DNA of 64,000 bases from Eumeta japonica (taxonomy: Eukaryota > Arthropoda > Insecta > Lepidoptera > Psychidae), in the NCBI GenBank assembly GCA_005406025.1, contig BGZK01001463.1:1-64000 (forward strand). Reading direction: 5' to 3'. Shown here piece by piece: positions 23,174 through 38,100 of the stretch. The notes under the pieces are model-generated. The model saw only the letters and a list, made by a program, of their open reading frames with translations. It did not search any database and had not been told where the DNA came from. Positions within the stretch are counted from its first letter, which is position 1, and each line of letters begins with the position of its first letter. Position numbers and translations under genes: made by a program.

Positions 23174-26100
23174 GTGAGTAAATATTATTTAATTATTTTC
23201 GGTTCTGTAGACATTAAGACAGCCCATAAGCGTATTTACTAAATAAGCTGTTAAATACAGTAAATATTATTGTTTAATAAGTATAATTATGGTTTAATTA
23301 ATTAGGAATTAATCACCACCATTACGGTGGTGATTCGAAATTCACCGAATGTATTTTGTCTTTTATGCGGTAATTGATTATTTTCTAAGCTTTTAAAAAG
23401 AGCAATAGTATGGAGTGAGGTCGCTTATGTATTACTAAAAATTAGACAGAAAAAACGGACGATACAAACTATGTATTTTTTAGCGCACGAAAATGGTCCA
23501 TGTCAGGAATGGGCGTATGTACTTTAGCCGCGAAGCTCATCGTATATCAATACATAGTTAAATATTTAAAACTATCTTATTTTCCTGCTTTACGCGTGTC
23601 GAGGAGCGTTGGAAGATGCATTTATTATTCACATCCACTGAATTGCAAAAGAAATGCTAGCGATATTGCACGATGAGACGAACGCTTCTGATCTGTAATT
23701 AAAAACACGCACCGTAGTCTTGTATGCGCGAAATCAACTATACCCTCCACTGATCGGTGACGTCTAATTGACGCTCACGAGTGCGATAATGCGCGACAGC
23801 GAAAGTGGCGTCAATCCGCCATAAGAAATTGTGTGTCTGCACTCTATGTTCGAGTAAAACGGTCTATGGTTTGGCGCATGCGGTCCGGCGACGCGTTCAA
23901 GCGGCAACAACGAGTCGTTACGTTACAACCGATTGTTCTAGACATTTCGGTGTCCTATTACAAAACATCGTATGAGCGTCAAAAATGCTTATATTATGAA
24001 ATATGTGCATCTTAACTGACATCGGGCGAAGTTGATCGTTAGCGAGAATTTTTGCTATTTCCTATTGAAGTGTTTATCGTCAATTCGAACGCGCTTTTTA
24101 TGGATTATTGACGCTAAATAATCCACATTCTATCTGGTTTAAAGTGATTAAGAAACGCCTTGTCGTATGTCGATATAAAATTGTTTAAATACTGATTACA
24201 TTTCCAAGCATTTCACTAATGTCAAATGCATAAAATCTGGTCTATTTAAAAAAATCTATCGAGAGCAGATGCAAAATAAAAATTTAAAAAATTTGAAAAA
24301 TCGAACGAGAATGTATTAAATAATTAAATAAACAGAAAATTAATTCGGAGTTCTTGCTACTATGAAAGTGTATTAGAAAATGTTGGTTTTTTTTTTTTGT
24401 AGAGTATGACGTTTTATTGTATTACCACGTGTACTGTATGTGACATACACTTTTTTTATTAACTTTAGATAAATAAAAAAGATTACACTCGTGATATTCA
24501 TCACGTCTTCAGATGTTGCAATTTTAAAATTAATAAAAAAAAAAATCGTCTCAGTCAATTAAGTGTTTTGGACCGTCACCTACCTACATTGAGACAAACG
24601 GACCAATTGATGTCTACGACGAAATTTATTCATTGGTTCTTTCCATAATTATCTTAATTGAAGGACGTAAATTGATAGCACGTTTGTTTATTGAAGTCTC
24701 CCCTATGAGACAATGCGTTATTTGTATCATACTAGTTATCATACTATCGCGACTTCGTACGCGTGGAATTTGTTTTTAAAAAGTACTTAATTTTCTGCGA
24801 GTTGATTTTGTTGAAATTAAGCCTACATATGGTCCAAGCTATGCTCTAGTCACCTGTGAAAATCCCTCGAACATTTGTCAAGTACTTTCATAAGATTCAG
24901 CCCGGAGGGTCATGACCCCCGGGCTAGGTCCTACTGTCGTAATGAAATTGAGCCAGACCTGGCTGAAGCTTGTATGTGTGACCCCCTCTGACTGGAAGGC
25001 TGGATCCGCTCCCGACTAGTTTCGCTCATTATCGTGCTCAGAAAAACAGAAAAAGTTTTAAAAAATAATCTTACTATACTCTTGAGTACATTTCGAGATC
25101 GGCCCGTTCAAATACAAGGACAAACTTTTTAAAAATAGTCCGATTGTATTCTGTTACAATCGTTAGGTCACCCGTAATAAGATTTGTGCATACATGTTTG
25201 ATGTATAGACGCGGCGTCTCTACGGTTTTATTGTACTCATATTACGGGTGAATTGAAACGACAAGAGTCGATTTAAGGTGAGCCCTTCTACTGTTATATA
25301 TTTTGCGATAATACAGCGCGACCTTCATGGGACCTGCGATATATTTCGTCTGCCTTCACCGATCGAATCTCGGATGCTGATTTAGGTATCTCATATTTGG
25401 GATGCATTCGTTTGAAAAAAACCAAGTGACTAACCAAGACGGGGTACAATAGATTTTTTAAATGGTACCTACGCCTTTTAGGGTTCCGTTGGTCCGGTTT
25501 TACTAAAAAAATGTTCGTCGCTATATGTGCGGTTCGCACGAGCTGACGGGGTTGGATAAAAATTTCTCTTTATCGCACCTTAATAAAACATACATCGGGT
25601 TTGGAGTCTGACTGTTGTCTAGTAAACGAACAATTGTTATAATTACATTAAATAGTTTTGATTTGTTGAAATGATAATCCAATCTAGAAATATAAGGCTC
25701 TATGGTTTTTATAAAACTACAATACGACATCTATTGTCTATATTATATATTATCTATATTATATTATATATATTATCTACTTATTAGCCAGTACGGTAAT
25801 TGATGTACGTTAATAGTTGCTCATCCGTATTTAGCTATTCATTGCTCGCAAACTTCCCGGCGAATGAGTTACATAAAAAAAAATGTGCCGTATCAGCGTG
25901 AGTACGCGGCTTATCGTTCATTGGGGCGGCCTTGACACTGTTCGAACGCGGTGCTGAATCGTTCATTCACCAGCGACGTGAGAAAACCACGCTGTTATAC
26001 ACTGCTCGTTTTATTTCTTCGCTTTATTTGATGCATTTAATGTGCACACATAAATGCGTCTTGCATCGGCCGTGAACAATATAGTTGTTAGTCTTTTTTT

Positions 26101-29100
26101 GTCCCACTGCTGAGGCATGGCCTCCCGCAAATTTATGTATATCGGACCGAGAGGCATTGTATCTCGTATCGTCCACGCTGGTCCGACGGCGGCTCGAGGT
26201 CCAAAACCTTAATTTTCTTCTATAGTAATTTTCTTATTGTGTAAGAAAATTATCTCTTCTTTCCTACAAATTTGTTACAACAAAATGAAAACGAAACTCA
26301 TAAAGCGATAATTCTCAAAATTACTGAAAATAAGTCGAACGAACGAACGCTTCGCACGGCCTTCATTTTTCAGCGCAGTTAATTTGTATACGATTGACTC
26401 GGACACGCCTTTGGCAAATACGATGAAAGTTCAAGCAACAGCTAATAAAAATGCACGAATTGTTAATACTTATAGTTTAAATTTAATTTAAATTGCTGAT
26501 ACTACCCTCAATTATCGTGTCTTGAGAGAAAAAAAAGAAACATTGAAAGGATTATTCATGTGTGTGCATCTTAACAGCCAATTTCTCAAAAACTATTCAT
26601 CGACTTAAGTTCGATTTTGTCATAGTAACACAACTGAGTAAATATTTCACAATAGTGTTAGGTTATATATGTATATAACAGTCGTTATTGTGCATGTACA
26701 GTTGTACAGAATAAAATGTATTCCTTCACCTTTTATATAAAGCTATTATATCTTTTCTTTAATCATAATACCGATTCCGGATTCGCTCTCGATCATGTAT
26801 CGATCCCGATCTAGATTTTTCGGAGCTCCATCCTCATTTAAAATTGGTCCCTCTCACGGTTACGTAGTCGGTATCGCTCTAAATTTTTCTTATCCCTCCC
26901 TGTCCAAGTTCGATACCGGTTTACTACTTCTATCGTATTCAAGTTCGAGACAAGTCCCACTCTTAGTCATAAAGTCGGTATCGCTCTAAATTTTTCTTAC
27001 CCCTACCTGTCCAAGTTCGATACCGGTTTACTACTTCTATCGTATTCAAGTTCGAGACAAGTCCCACTCTTAGTCATAAAGTCGGTATCGCTCTAAATTT
27101 TTCTTACCCCTCCCTGTCCAAGTTCGATACCGGTTTACTACTTCTATCGTGTTCAAGTTCGAGACAAGTCCCACTCTTAGTCATAAAGTCTGTATCGCTG
27201 TAAATTTTTCTTACCCCTACCTGTCCAAGTTCGATACCGGTTTACTACTTCTATCGTGTTCAAGTTCGAGACAAGTCCCACTCTTAGTTATAAAGTCGGT
27301 ATCACTCTAAATTTTTCTTACCCCAGTCCTGTTCAAGTTCGATCCTGGTTCTGATTTTAGTTACAAAGCCAGAACAGTTCTAGATTTTTCTGCTTCTATT
27401 CTGCTCGAGTTGAGACTGGTTCCACTGTATGTTAAAAAACTGGTATTGTTCTAAGTTTTTCTATCACTGTCCTGCTCAAATTAGATTCTGGCCTCGCTCT
27501 TAACCACGAAGCCCTTACCGCTCTCAGTCACAAAGCTGCACTGCCCTAGACCTTTCCCACCCTCGCCTTGTTCAATTTCGAGCCGGTCCCGCTTTGAATC
27601 ACAAAGTTGATACTGTTCTAGATTTTTCCGTTTTCACTGTATCGCTGGTCGCTAGCGAAAGCTAATAAATGATATATGTTATAAAAAAAATCGGTACTTT
27701 CGTGTAACAAACATAATACGACTCTGAATATAACCCATTGATGAGATTAAACTTTGAAAACTGTTGAAACTTGTTTTAAAAACTGAAGTTATCGACCGAT
27801 ATATTTCGTTAAATTTATTTACTTATACGATTATGTAATGAGATGAACGATATATATGCAAAATGAATCAGTCCGCTGAGTCTTACGAAGAACTGTGCAG
27901 GCTGTAAACAATATCTAAATTCATATATACAGCGGGGCACAATACAGATAGGTCCACGTAATATTATGTTAATTCTGTATTCCTCAACGACCTATAGTGT
28001 GATTATAGTATATATATTACGTATATAAATATGTATTTAAACAAAACAAATTTATACAACGCTTGTACTATTATTGCGTGTCATTTTGTGGTTTGTAGAA
28101 TGAAATTGTTTAATCGGGATTCTGATTATATTTTATTATATTATTTGTCGGATTAGCTTGAAATGCTTAGGATGAGAAGAAGACCTAAAACAACTTTGTG
28201 ATGGAACAATTGACGACCGTTATTACTCACTGTAATTTATGTAAATCTATTCTATAAGTAGAAAACAGTTTATTTATTATCTTTTCATTGTTTATTGTTT
28301 AATCATTTGTTTAATTTTATTGAAAATTGACGTAATAGTAGCCCCAACAACAGAGATACATTTTAAATAAATACATGGTAATTTACAGTCTACATAAAAG
28401 TCTGTTCTTATAAATGAAAACCTATCTACAGGAATGAAACGGAAAATATTTGCGCGCGCAAACCGTTATCACGGGCAAAAACAAACATTATCAATTTCGT
28501 TTTTATTATAAACTCTTTCCTGATTACCAAAAGGGAAGGCAGAGACTGCAGGCATCCACGTAGTACTGTCTTTGCGTATCTCTCCTGCTTCACTGACTGC
28601 CGCTGTCTCTTTGCGCAGGAGCATACGGACACTCGAATCCGGAGTCCTCGAGCCTCTAACTGTCCCACTCATCACTCCTTCCCGAAATGATAGTATCTTT
28701 CTACCCGAAATCCTCAAAATCCCTTACTTCCTATTCTTCCTACTTTCTATGCCTCCTATTTCCTCCACAAAATTTTTAAGCCTCGATGATCGCGGAAGTT
28801 AGAAGCAAACACAGATAATTTTAAATCTATCCAATTTAGAGGGGGTCGACCATCTCGTGCGGAGGCTGTATTGGTGCTTTTATTTACATTTTAAAAGTCA
28901 CGTTCAGGAAACAGTTACCGACTATTGAAGAAGCTAATGTGCTGCAGCACAACGCAAGCGAAGCGCGATTAGCATTCGCCTTACATCGCGATGTGTTTAT
29001 GTGTTTGTGTGTTGGTGTGTGTGTCCATGTGTTTGCACACTAACGGTGTAATCAAACAAGGAAGCGCGGAGTGTTAGTTAATCGCTTATTGAGAACCGTT

Positions 29101-32100
29101 GTGGTCAAACAACGTACCAACGCGAGCTTACAAGGTGTTTAAAAATTATTGAATGTCAGTAGCGCCCTAGTAAGCTCGAAGTTTTGCCGTGTTAGTAGTA
29201 AATCATCCAGTTAGTACATTGAACGCTTATGTTACATTTTACTTATACTCCGGCGGGTCTCACCGAAAGTAAAAACTTAATACGTATTCCGTTAAATTTG
29301 ACAGACTGTTCATACGTTATCTGTCAAATTTTAAGGATTATTTTTACGAATCAGCCTTTTATTTTTACCGCAACCCGCTGTATGGGGAGTTTGTGCGAAA
29401 AGTCAGACGTCGTGTGTTTCGAGGTCTCAAACAAGCTACTGTTTCACGTCATTTTGACAACAACTGTAAAATATTGATACGTGACAAAAAATGTCTATGG
29501 TCATATTATAATTTTGATAGCTTTGAATTTGAAAGCTTTTTCCTGTTTACCCGAGAGGGAGACAGAGAAATTAAATATATTCTTTTTTGTTTATTAGGTT
29601 TGTTTTATTCATTGTATAATATTAATGTTATGTCATGTTAATTAGCGTTTCACAGTAAGTAATGAAATATGTATATGTAAAAAATTAGAACAACGATAAG
29701 AATATATTGCCCGTTCAGGTGTGTACTATATACGTCATTATTTAGGACGTTATTATATTATCATACCCGTTTAAATGAATTACGTTAGTTTATACAAAAA
29801 ATTACGACATTAGAAATAGGGGTAATCTAGAAAAGTAGTTACGTTTAAATAATATATGGAAACACTTTTACATATTCGTCATAGCGTTCTTAAGCTTCGT
29901 GTTTTTCGTAAGTCGATCGGAGTAGAACGTTGCGGGCGGTTTTTTCGTGTCAATGAAACCGTACCATAATAAATATTATTTTCCTTATGCAACTTTGTAT
30001 CGCTTTAGCTTCTTGTTGACATCTTTTTAAGTATACCAAAAAAAAAAAACAAATGCGTTTAATTAACATGCCGACACATAAAATACAATCTGACTTCTCG
30101 TGTCGGCTTAACGTGCACCTACTCCGAGGCGAGGAGCGAGCGGTTTAAGCCGGCGTGAATTAAAAACACGTCTGTCAAATTCTCCCGTGCCTAGGATCGA
30201 ATCCCATACATTTCGGTGCGCAAGCGACGCCTCTGACCGCTCAGTGGCCACCGCCCGACCTGAAATAGTAAGTGTGGCCGGCGACGTCCACTATCTTGTG
30301 TTTTAATACCTCGTGTAGACAAAAAAAATTATCGTAATGAGGTGCTTTTCTGTTTTAAAACCGACCTCATTCGTCGTGAATTGCCGTCTGTGTACTGCCG
30401 AGTCGGTGGCGTCGTCGTAGCGAGCTAAGATGCTGCTGTCTGCACGGTCTTGATTCTTCACATGAAGTGTATTTGCTGAGCTAGACATTTGCCTAAAACA
30501 CTGGTAGAGATGAAATTTAGAACAAATAGTAGGCATGTATGTACGTCATTGTGCAGAGAATTATAAATAGGTATTTTACAATTTCGTAACACATCTGTTA
30601 ATCTCCTTTATTCATAATGAAAAATTCTCGGATTAACCTCTTCTGTGAGGATTTTTTTAAGTGTGTAGATTTTTTTTTGTAAAATGGAGCAATGATATAC
30701 TAAATAAGTCTAAGTATAAATAAATTTTAAATACATTTTTCTTGTGCTAGGCATTATTTGATACTTTTCTATCATTCTAATAAACAAATTGTTATGTTCG
30801 AACTTGATATTGTATTAGTGACTTATTAAAATAAGAATTAAAATTTTATGCTAAAAATATTGTAGTATCTCTTTGATTGACTCAACGACTTTTTATAAGG
30901 GTAACATTCATTTGTTCGTACGTATTTAGTTGGCAACACATCCATGTCGTTTATACTTAACAATGGGTAATTGTTTAACTAGTTGATTAAAATGCAGTTG
31001 CATCTCTCGCATCCTTGTACATTATTGCGTATTGTTGTCCTTTATTTGTTGAAAATGTAGATAAAATATGTCACCTTGTTTAATGATATACCTAAACTAC
31101 TACCTACGTATCCTAAGTAAGACCGCTAGCTATATTTAAGTACCTATTTTTTCATAAACCTCTTTTTACGTTCTTGTTTGTAACATATACTTATTGGGCG
31201 CATTAAGGATAAGGTGCTAGCGCGCGTGTAATCCTGGAATCTTAGCAATAAACATAAATTAGTATATAGCTTTTTATGATGGCCCCGGTAGAGCGACTCC
31301 TAGCGTTTAAACGTTTTCAATTACATTTACATATGAAAAAACGTTAAAAAATTTTTTGGTATTTCCATAATTTCATGTAGTTTTTTTTTTGAGTGACGAT
31401 TCCACGTTTTTATCTTTTCGCATTTGAAATGAGAATTTTCACATAACTATTCAAAAAAAAATATAATTACGTAAATAGTCATTCATCATTGTGGCTAGGT
31501 CGCGCCGGATGCATGAATTGTCGTTTGTGGGTGCTCAATTAACTGATTTTGTGAATCGGAATTGTACTTAATGTGATGGTCACCAGTTGGTGGGGGAATA
31601 TGAAAAACGGTGAACAATGTTGTATAAAAATCTGACCTAATGAGTACCGAGTTTATAGCAGCAGATCCGTTTAATATAACTATGTCACTTATTATCAACA
31701 GCTCTCCGCTTTTATCATTTCATACAAAAAAAAAATTACAATAGATTCGATTCAATCTCACATTTTTTTTTCCACAAAAGATATTAAAACATCAATTTTT
31801 ATTATAGACTCACGCCTATTTCTCAGAAGGGTGGACAGGCACGATAGATTTCCACACAGTACGATTTTTATATACCTCTATTCCTTTATCATGATATACA
31901 TCAGTTGTTTTACGCAAGCTCGTCAATTTCGGGTACTTACATGAAATTTGGCCTTTCTCTAATATGCCACCAGTTCGGTGTGCATAAGATTAATTTTTCC
32001 ATCAATACATAACCCTATGCAGACTTATGCAGAAATCCCGCTCTGCGTCCAGGTCCTAATGCTGACGGTGCGATTTGTCGGACCAAGAAGTGAGTATAAA

Positions 32101-35100
32101 GAAGTATCGATAATGAAGCGGCACATAGAATGTAGTCATGGTAGCAGAATGGTTTTCGCCGACACTTCGTAAGTACGCGCGAGACCGAGATCGGGACCCC
32201 CACATACGCAATCGCGACGTCCAGTTCGATCAAACGGGTCGCGGCACGGCTTTGAACTCGGCCTTGAGCCTGAGATATGCGACTACCGAAATAGCCGGGA
32301 AGCACTTCCGATGTTGTTACTACTGACCAATTATACTAGTACGATGACGTTATAGAAGTCGAGTCGACACGGAGGCGATGTGTGTCGGAATGCTCGTTAC
32401 TTTTAACCGCAGCAAAGTGCATCGAATCGATATCGTGATGTCGACGTTAATGTAGTCACTTTGCGGCGTGTATACGCCTTTCGTTTGAGTAAATGCATTA
32501 TCGAATACCGATTCGATTCATTAAACTCCGGCGCAGCTCCGACAGACGAACGCGAAATTACGTCACTTATTTTTACGATGTTTTTCTATGAACGGAACGA
32601 CCTTTTATTTTTTTGCGACGCACCACGCCCGCGTCGAAAGCTATTTTCAGGGTATAGGCGAAATTCGCGCATGCCAAAAGCTAGCCGACATTGAAAAGTC
32701 GGCTCCGACGCGCAACGGGGCGATGTTCAGAAATAGCTCCGTCTTCGCGAACGCTGCGCGGCCGCAGGGATCGCGGACGAGTTACGTCCGGACTGGCCGG
32801 CCTGCGTCTTCGCTTGGACGGCTGCGCATGCATCGCTGTTAGAGTACGCGTCTGCGTCGCCCTTGTACATCTATATACGATGTAGTTCTGTGCGTTGTCA
32901 TAGACCTGTTTTCTATAGATCAACGGTCGTTGTGTCCGTTTATCCCGATTAATGTCCGCAACGGATCGTGATCCATAACTCTATGTAAATCTGTTCGGTT
33001 CTATCTGTACGTATGTATATTATTTACGCAAAATTTCCTCATAAATATTCGTTTTACGACTCATTGATGGTCATCCTCTCTTTTTTCTAAATCTTTGCCT
33101 TCTGTATGTATTTTATAAGTTAAGAATCATTTGACCGATCTTGAAGAAATTTGATATACTGTAACAACATGTAATTGTATAATTATAGGTCAGGAATAAT
33201 TTCGATACACCGTATTTTAGTAGTGGGCGATATAAATCGATATTTAAAAAATATCGATATATGTACGCGATATATCGCTTCAATCCGATATTATCGAATC
33301 ATCTAGTATCAAATGTAATATCGATATATTTAATTCCGATATACCAAATATCGTGTCACATTCCATTTTTTTTATTTTTAACTACTTATTCACAGCCGCA
33401 CAGGTTCTTACACAGCAGAGAAGCAAATCGCAAGCCAAAAGGATAAATAAAATTTTGTTTTTGCAAGGTGTAGAGAAAAAAGTACTGGGATTTATGATGC
33501 TAAACATGACTTTTGGGTCGTATGGCCTTGTCTATTTTTTCTCCATGATATATATGTAAAATTGATTTGTTTCTTCTCTCTAAATGTTTTGACTCATATT
33601 AACCTGATCCCTATATAATGTTATAGATAAACTAGTCAAATAGAAGTAATTACTTACGTTTCGATATTTTTAATATATCGATATATTCGTTCGATATATC
33701 GCAAAGTATCGATAGAACACTACGATATATTATATCGAAAAAAATATCGATATATATTGTATATGTGCATCCCAACGTATTGTCAACAACAACAAAAAAA
33801 TAAACACTATTTTTAATTTCTTTAATAGCCATATAAATTTGTTGGTTGTTTATGGGTGTGTGTGTATGTAATTAAAGCTGCGGGCATATTTGGATCACAG
33901 AAAATAATCATTGCTAAATTGCAATTTAAGCCCAGCGAAGCGGGCGGGTAATATTACCACTCATAGCATATAGAGATAGAGCATCGCCAGGAAAACGACA
34001 AAGGATACTTTTTATAAGAAAAAAATGTATGAATACCAAAACATAGGATCAATGTCCAAGAGACGCAAAGATCGGGAACGGAATAGAAAGTGGGACCAGG
34101 TTCGTAATCAAGAGCGAGATCGGGATCGAATCATGGCTAACTTTTAAGTTACACACAGTAAAGCGGGCGGCAAACAAATAGTCCATCAAAGCCAGCCGTT
34201 TGTATAGATGTGGTAACTAGAGCCCGGCGGAGCCACGTAAAACAATCGGGTGTAGCGGTAACGCCATTTGTTGGACGAACTCCATCGTCAGATAAATATT
34301 TACTTGATTTCCGTTGGTATAGTCAGTACTCATTATTTCACGGTAATAAGAATTTTAAAGAATTATAATCATGACACATAAACTAAGAAACGACGTAGCT
34401 GTTGCATTGTAAAAAAAATTTAATCTTTAAATTATGAATACATAGCCATTGCTAAACAAGACGAATTTTCTAAACGCCTGTTCTGAGTTGATTTATCAAT
34501 CCAAAATATTATCTGTCCGATGCCGGTTCATAAACAGTATTTCTTCAATATTGACGTATGGATGTCATCTTTTTTAGGGTTCCGAGCCAAGTGGCAAAAG
34601 TGGAACCCTTATAATTTCGTCATGTCCGTCCGTCCGTCCATATGTCGCAAGCATTTTATTTAAAAACTACAAGACGTATATTGATGAATTTTATAGTGTA
34701 GGTGTAGGTGTCTTATATAAACCGCTACTTAGTAGTTAAATAACAAAAATAAATATTTATGGGGGGGGGGGGGGGTATCGTACATGTAACATAAGTTGAA
34801 AAATTTTCTTTTCAGCGAACATCAACGAGTGGCACATATTTCAACAGTTTTTTTAGCAACATTTTGATATTTCTCAAGACATTTTTCTGATTATGAATAA
34901 TCGTTTCGATTTATGCAGAAATTGACCCCCTCCCTCTATTTTCTAAACGGTATGCCCAAAAAATATGAAGAAAATAACGACGCTAACGTCTAATAAATAC
35001 TTTCAACGAAAATTATTTTGAATATGATTGGATGTACTGTTTTTTGAGTTATTGCCGAAAAAACTGCGATTCATAACAAACGGACGTAAATGCCATGAAC

Positions 35101-38100
35101 ATATGCTCTCTTGCTGATGCACTTTAGTTTACACAAGTTTAATAGTAATAGTCGACATACCTACTTGTTTTTCTAGTCATTGGCGACTAAAGTACTTATA
35201 GTTATTCTGTACGAGAAACATGGAAAAAGTGTAACAACGTACTTTTTTCATGTGTAGTGCATTTCTTTATAATAATGGCTTCGGAACCCTATAATGAGCA
35301 TGGTCCGACATGTTCTTGACCAGTTTTTTTCTATCGTTTTCGTCGCTTAGAGGCCGCCATTTTTAATTTTAGTTGTCTGCAAAACGAACGTAGAATATTA
35401 TTTGCTCTCGGGTCAGGTTTTTTTTTTTTATTACCCCATTGGTGAGACGAGATATGTATGTCTCAAGTGCACGCCACAGGAAGACATATCCCGAACCACT
35501 CACATTCTTTTTATTTCAGTTTGAAAAGTCGTGTCTCAAGCAGTCTACGCTGTCCTGGTGCCGGTTGAAGGTCGATAATGACTCGTGTCATCAGCGTGGT
35601 GACAACGTACGGACGTACGGTCACGGGACCGACACCTAGTGCTTTCCGAGGCACAGAGCGTGTGGTTTACGTTGACGCAAGTTGAAAACTCATAGGTAAA
35701 TTCGCCATTGGACAGTTTCGTATTGGCTACCTTCTCTCTCGTAGAGGTGGCATTCTCAACCTCAGCCACCACTGCTCGTACAGTAACACTTGTTATTACT
35801 GAATTATTACACGCAACCGCGTACAAAAGTGCGGTGTAACGCCAATACCGTCTACGGAATTATAATGTTAAATGTGTCCTCGTGTCCGATATTCGCGACC
35901 GGCCATCGGATTGCATAATTAATATCGATACATTATTCGCTCAAAAGCAGCTCGTTAACCGGTTATAACTAGTTGTATAAGTATTCCCACGATTTAATTA
36001 TGTACTGAATCGTACGAAACCAGACACTATTATGTGCTATTATAGCGGAGTAACAGCCGTATAAGTGGGTCACTTCAAATGCCGGTTTCCAGGGTCCCGT
36101 TTGCGAATGATCTAGAACGTGCCAAAAGCGAGGTGGTCGCACGTGACTTCTTTAAGAGGTGTGGTATATTGATAAACCGTCTTCGTATAATTTGTACATA
36201 TGCGCTTTTGCGATGTTGCTACCGCTCTCCCCACCGCTAACTTCCTTCCGATTCCAGATTCAGTGCGGACACCGCGACGTGAAAGCGCACGCGCATTTCG
36301 TTTACGAAAAATCTCGCGACGCAACGTGAATGAAAAGAACACGAATCTTAAGTGTTTTTGTTGATCGATATCGAAGGATAAGCATACGACTTAGTAACGC
36401 AACGTTGCCAAAGATTCCGCACAATCATTTGGCATTGATGATAGGGTGTTTTATTTATTTACCATACTAAATTGTTTATATTGTATTTTGTGAACCAGCC
36501 TGCTTTTCAGAAATTAATAATAGAGTTTAAATAGGAGTATACTTATTACGGAGCCAAGTGACGCGCTTAATTTGCATATGGCATATGCGACGACAACTAC
36601 TCTTTGACAAGTTCAACGAGCCGTGTAACTTCGAGTAGCTTCGTGGTCCTTGAAAATTAGCGGAATGAACTGTTTTCAACATTCGTGTGAATTCTGAAAT
36701 TCAATCCTCGATGTCCGGCATAAGGTTCACTTTTAGTTAACATCGTCACCGTCGATTCGTTCAATGTGAATGATATTAGAACAAATGACAGTAGCAAAAA
36801 ATATCACAATATGATTTGTGTGGCATTGAGTGTTTCAAATCTTGAATAATTCGTGAATTAGCCTACCCGTGACCGAGTCGTGAGTGCCTGTCGCACATCA
36901 ATTTTGCGGTTGATGGTTGACACTTTCAACATCAGTCAATTTTGTCTCAGTCAAATAGCTGGTGTGGCTCAACTAAAATGTAACGTAAAACTTGCGTTTG
37001 AGAATGCTTTACTATCGAAATTTTTTTTTACCTCTTGTAAGCAGTTGTTTCTATGGGTGTACTCTAATTAGTACACGAAAATGGAAGAATTTGCGTAACA
37101 TTGTAGGGATAGTTTAATGGAAATTAATTGTGAGCAAAGAATGATTTCATGTAATAAAAGTGAAAAAAAAACCATCGAAGTATATCAAAAAACCGATCCC
37201 GTCAATCAGTTTTGCAAAACTTAAAAATACAATCACTTTGGCTTTTTGATTGTTAGCTTTAGGATTATAGTAAATAGTTTCTTATTGAAATGTCTATTTA
37301 GTTACGTGTCTTTCAATTGTAATTAATTAAAATATAATTTGATTGGCTTTTACCTACGGCTCCGCACGTGTAGGATTAAAATGAATATCTTCTTCTTTTA
37401 TATCGTCCCATTGTTAAATCAAGATCCGAATTTACAATACAGCTATGAATGCCCCAAATACATTTTCCGTGTTTAAATATAGTAGGGTACCGATTTTAAT
37501 GGTGATCTCGTGGATGGTATAGAAGTTGGTATGCTGTAGCGCCACCTGGTGAATAATTAAAGCAATGGAGTTGTAAAAACATTTCACGATAAAAAACTTG
37601 TACATACCCATTTTCTTGGTGATCGGTTAAACGGTATAGAAATTAATATGCTGAAGCGCCATCTAGTGAGAAATTATAACAGAGCGGATAGCTTAAAAAC
37701 CTTCTCCATGGAAAAATACATATACGTGCCAATTTTCATGGTGATCGGTCCAACAGTGTGGAGTTTAAGAATAATCAACACACATGCACACATGTGTTTG
37801 TGCGCTCGCGCGCGCGCGCGTGTGTGTGTGTGTGTAGGGCATGTGTGTATAATAGGCCATGGGGAGTCTCACAAACAGTGGCAATCTCTAGTAGTAAATA
37901 AATATATCTTTCGTTACCGTCTGTGCCAAAGAAATTGGGTTGTATAGCTGCAACAATATATTTTAAATGCCTTTTTTTTTATCAAAATAAATAGAAACAT
38001 TATGATGTTTGATTTTGAGATTTTCTGATTTTTATGATTTTCCATGAAAATTCTTATTGTGTTATAATCGTAACATAAATTTGTTTTATACATTATATGT

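Noticed and set aside
28426..28802. Cluster of ~80-codon ORFs on both strands
   Set aside because: Mutual shadows over a repeat-like, pyrimidine-rich segment; no protein family recognised.
30180..30265. Functional tRNA gene
   Set aside because: A- and B-box-like motifs are present but no complete cloverleaf or paired acceptor stem was evident, so it is called a SINE head instead.
32138..32168. Another possible start exon (ATG at 32138, donor TTC|GTAAGT, phase 1)
   Set aside because: Phase match alone has a one-in-three chance, and there is no reason to prefer it over 23134.
32015..32305. 96-codon minus-strand ORF in SLC17 intron 1
   Set aside because: Overlapped by plus-strand ORFs in a GC-richer patch and lacking any family signature.
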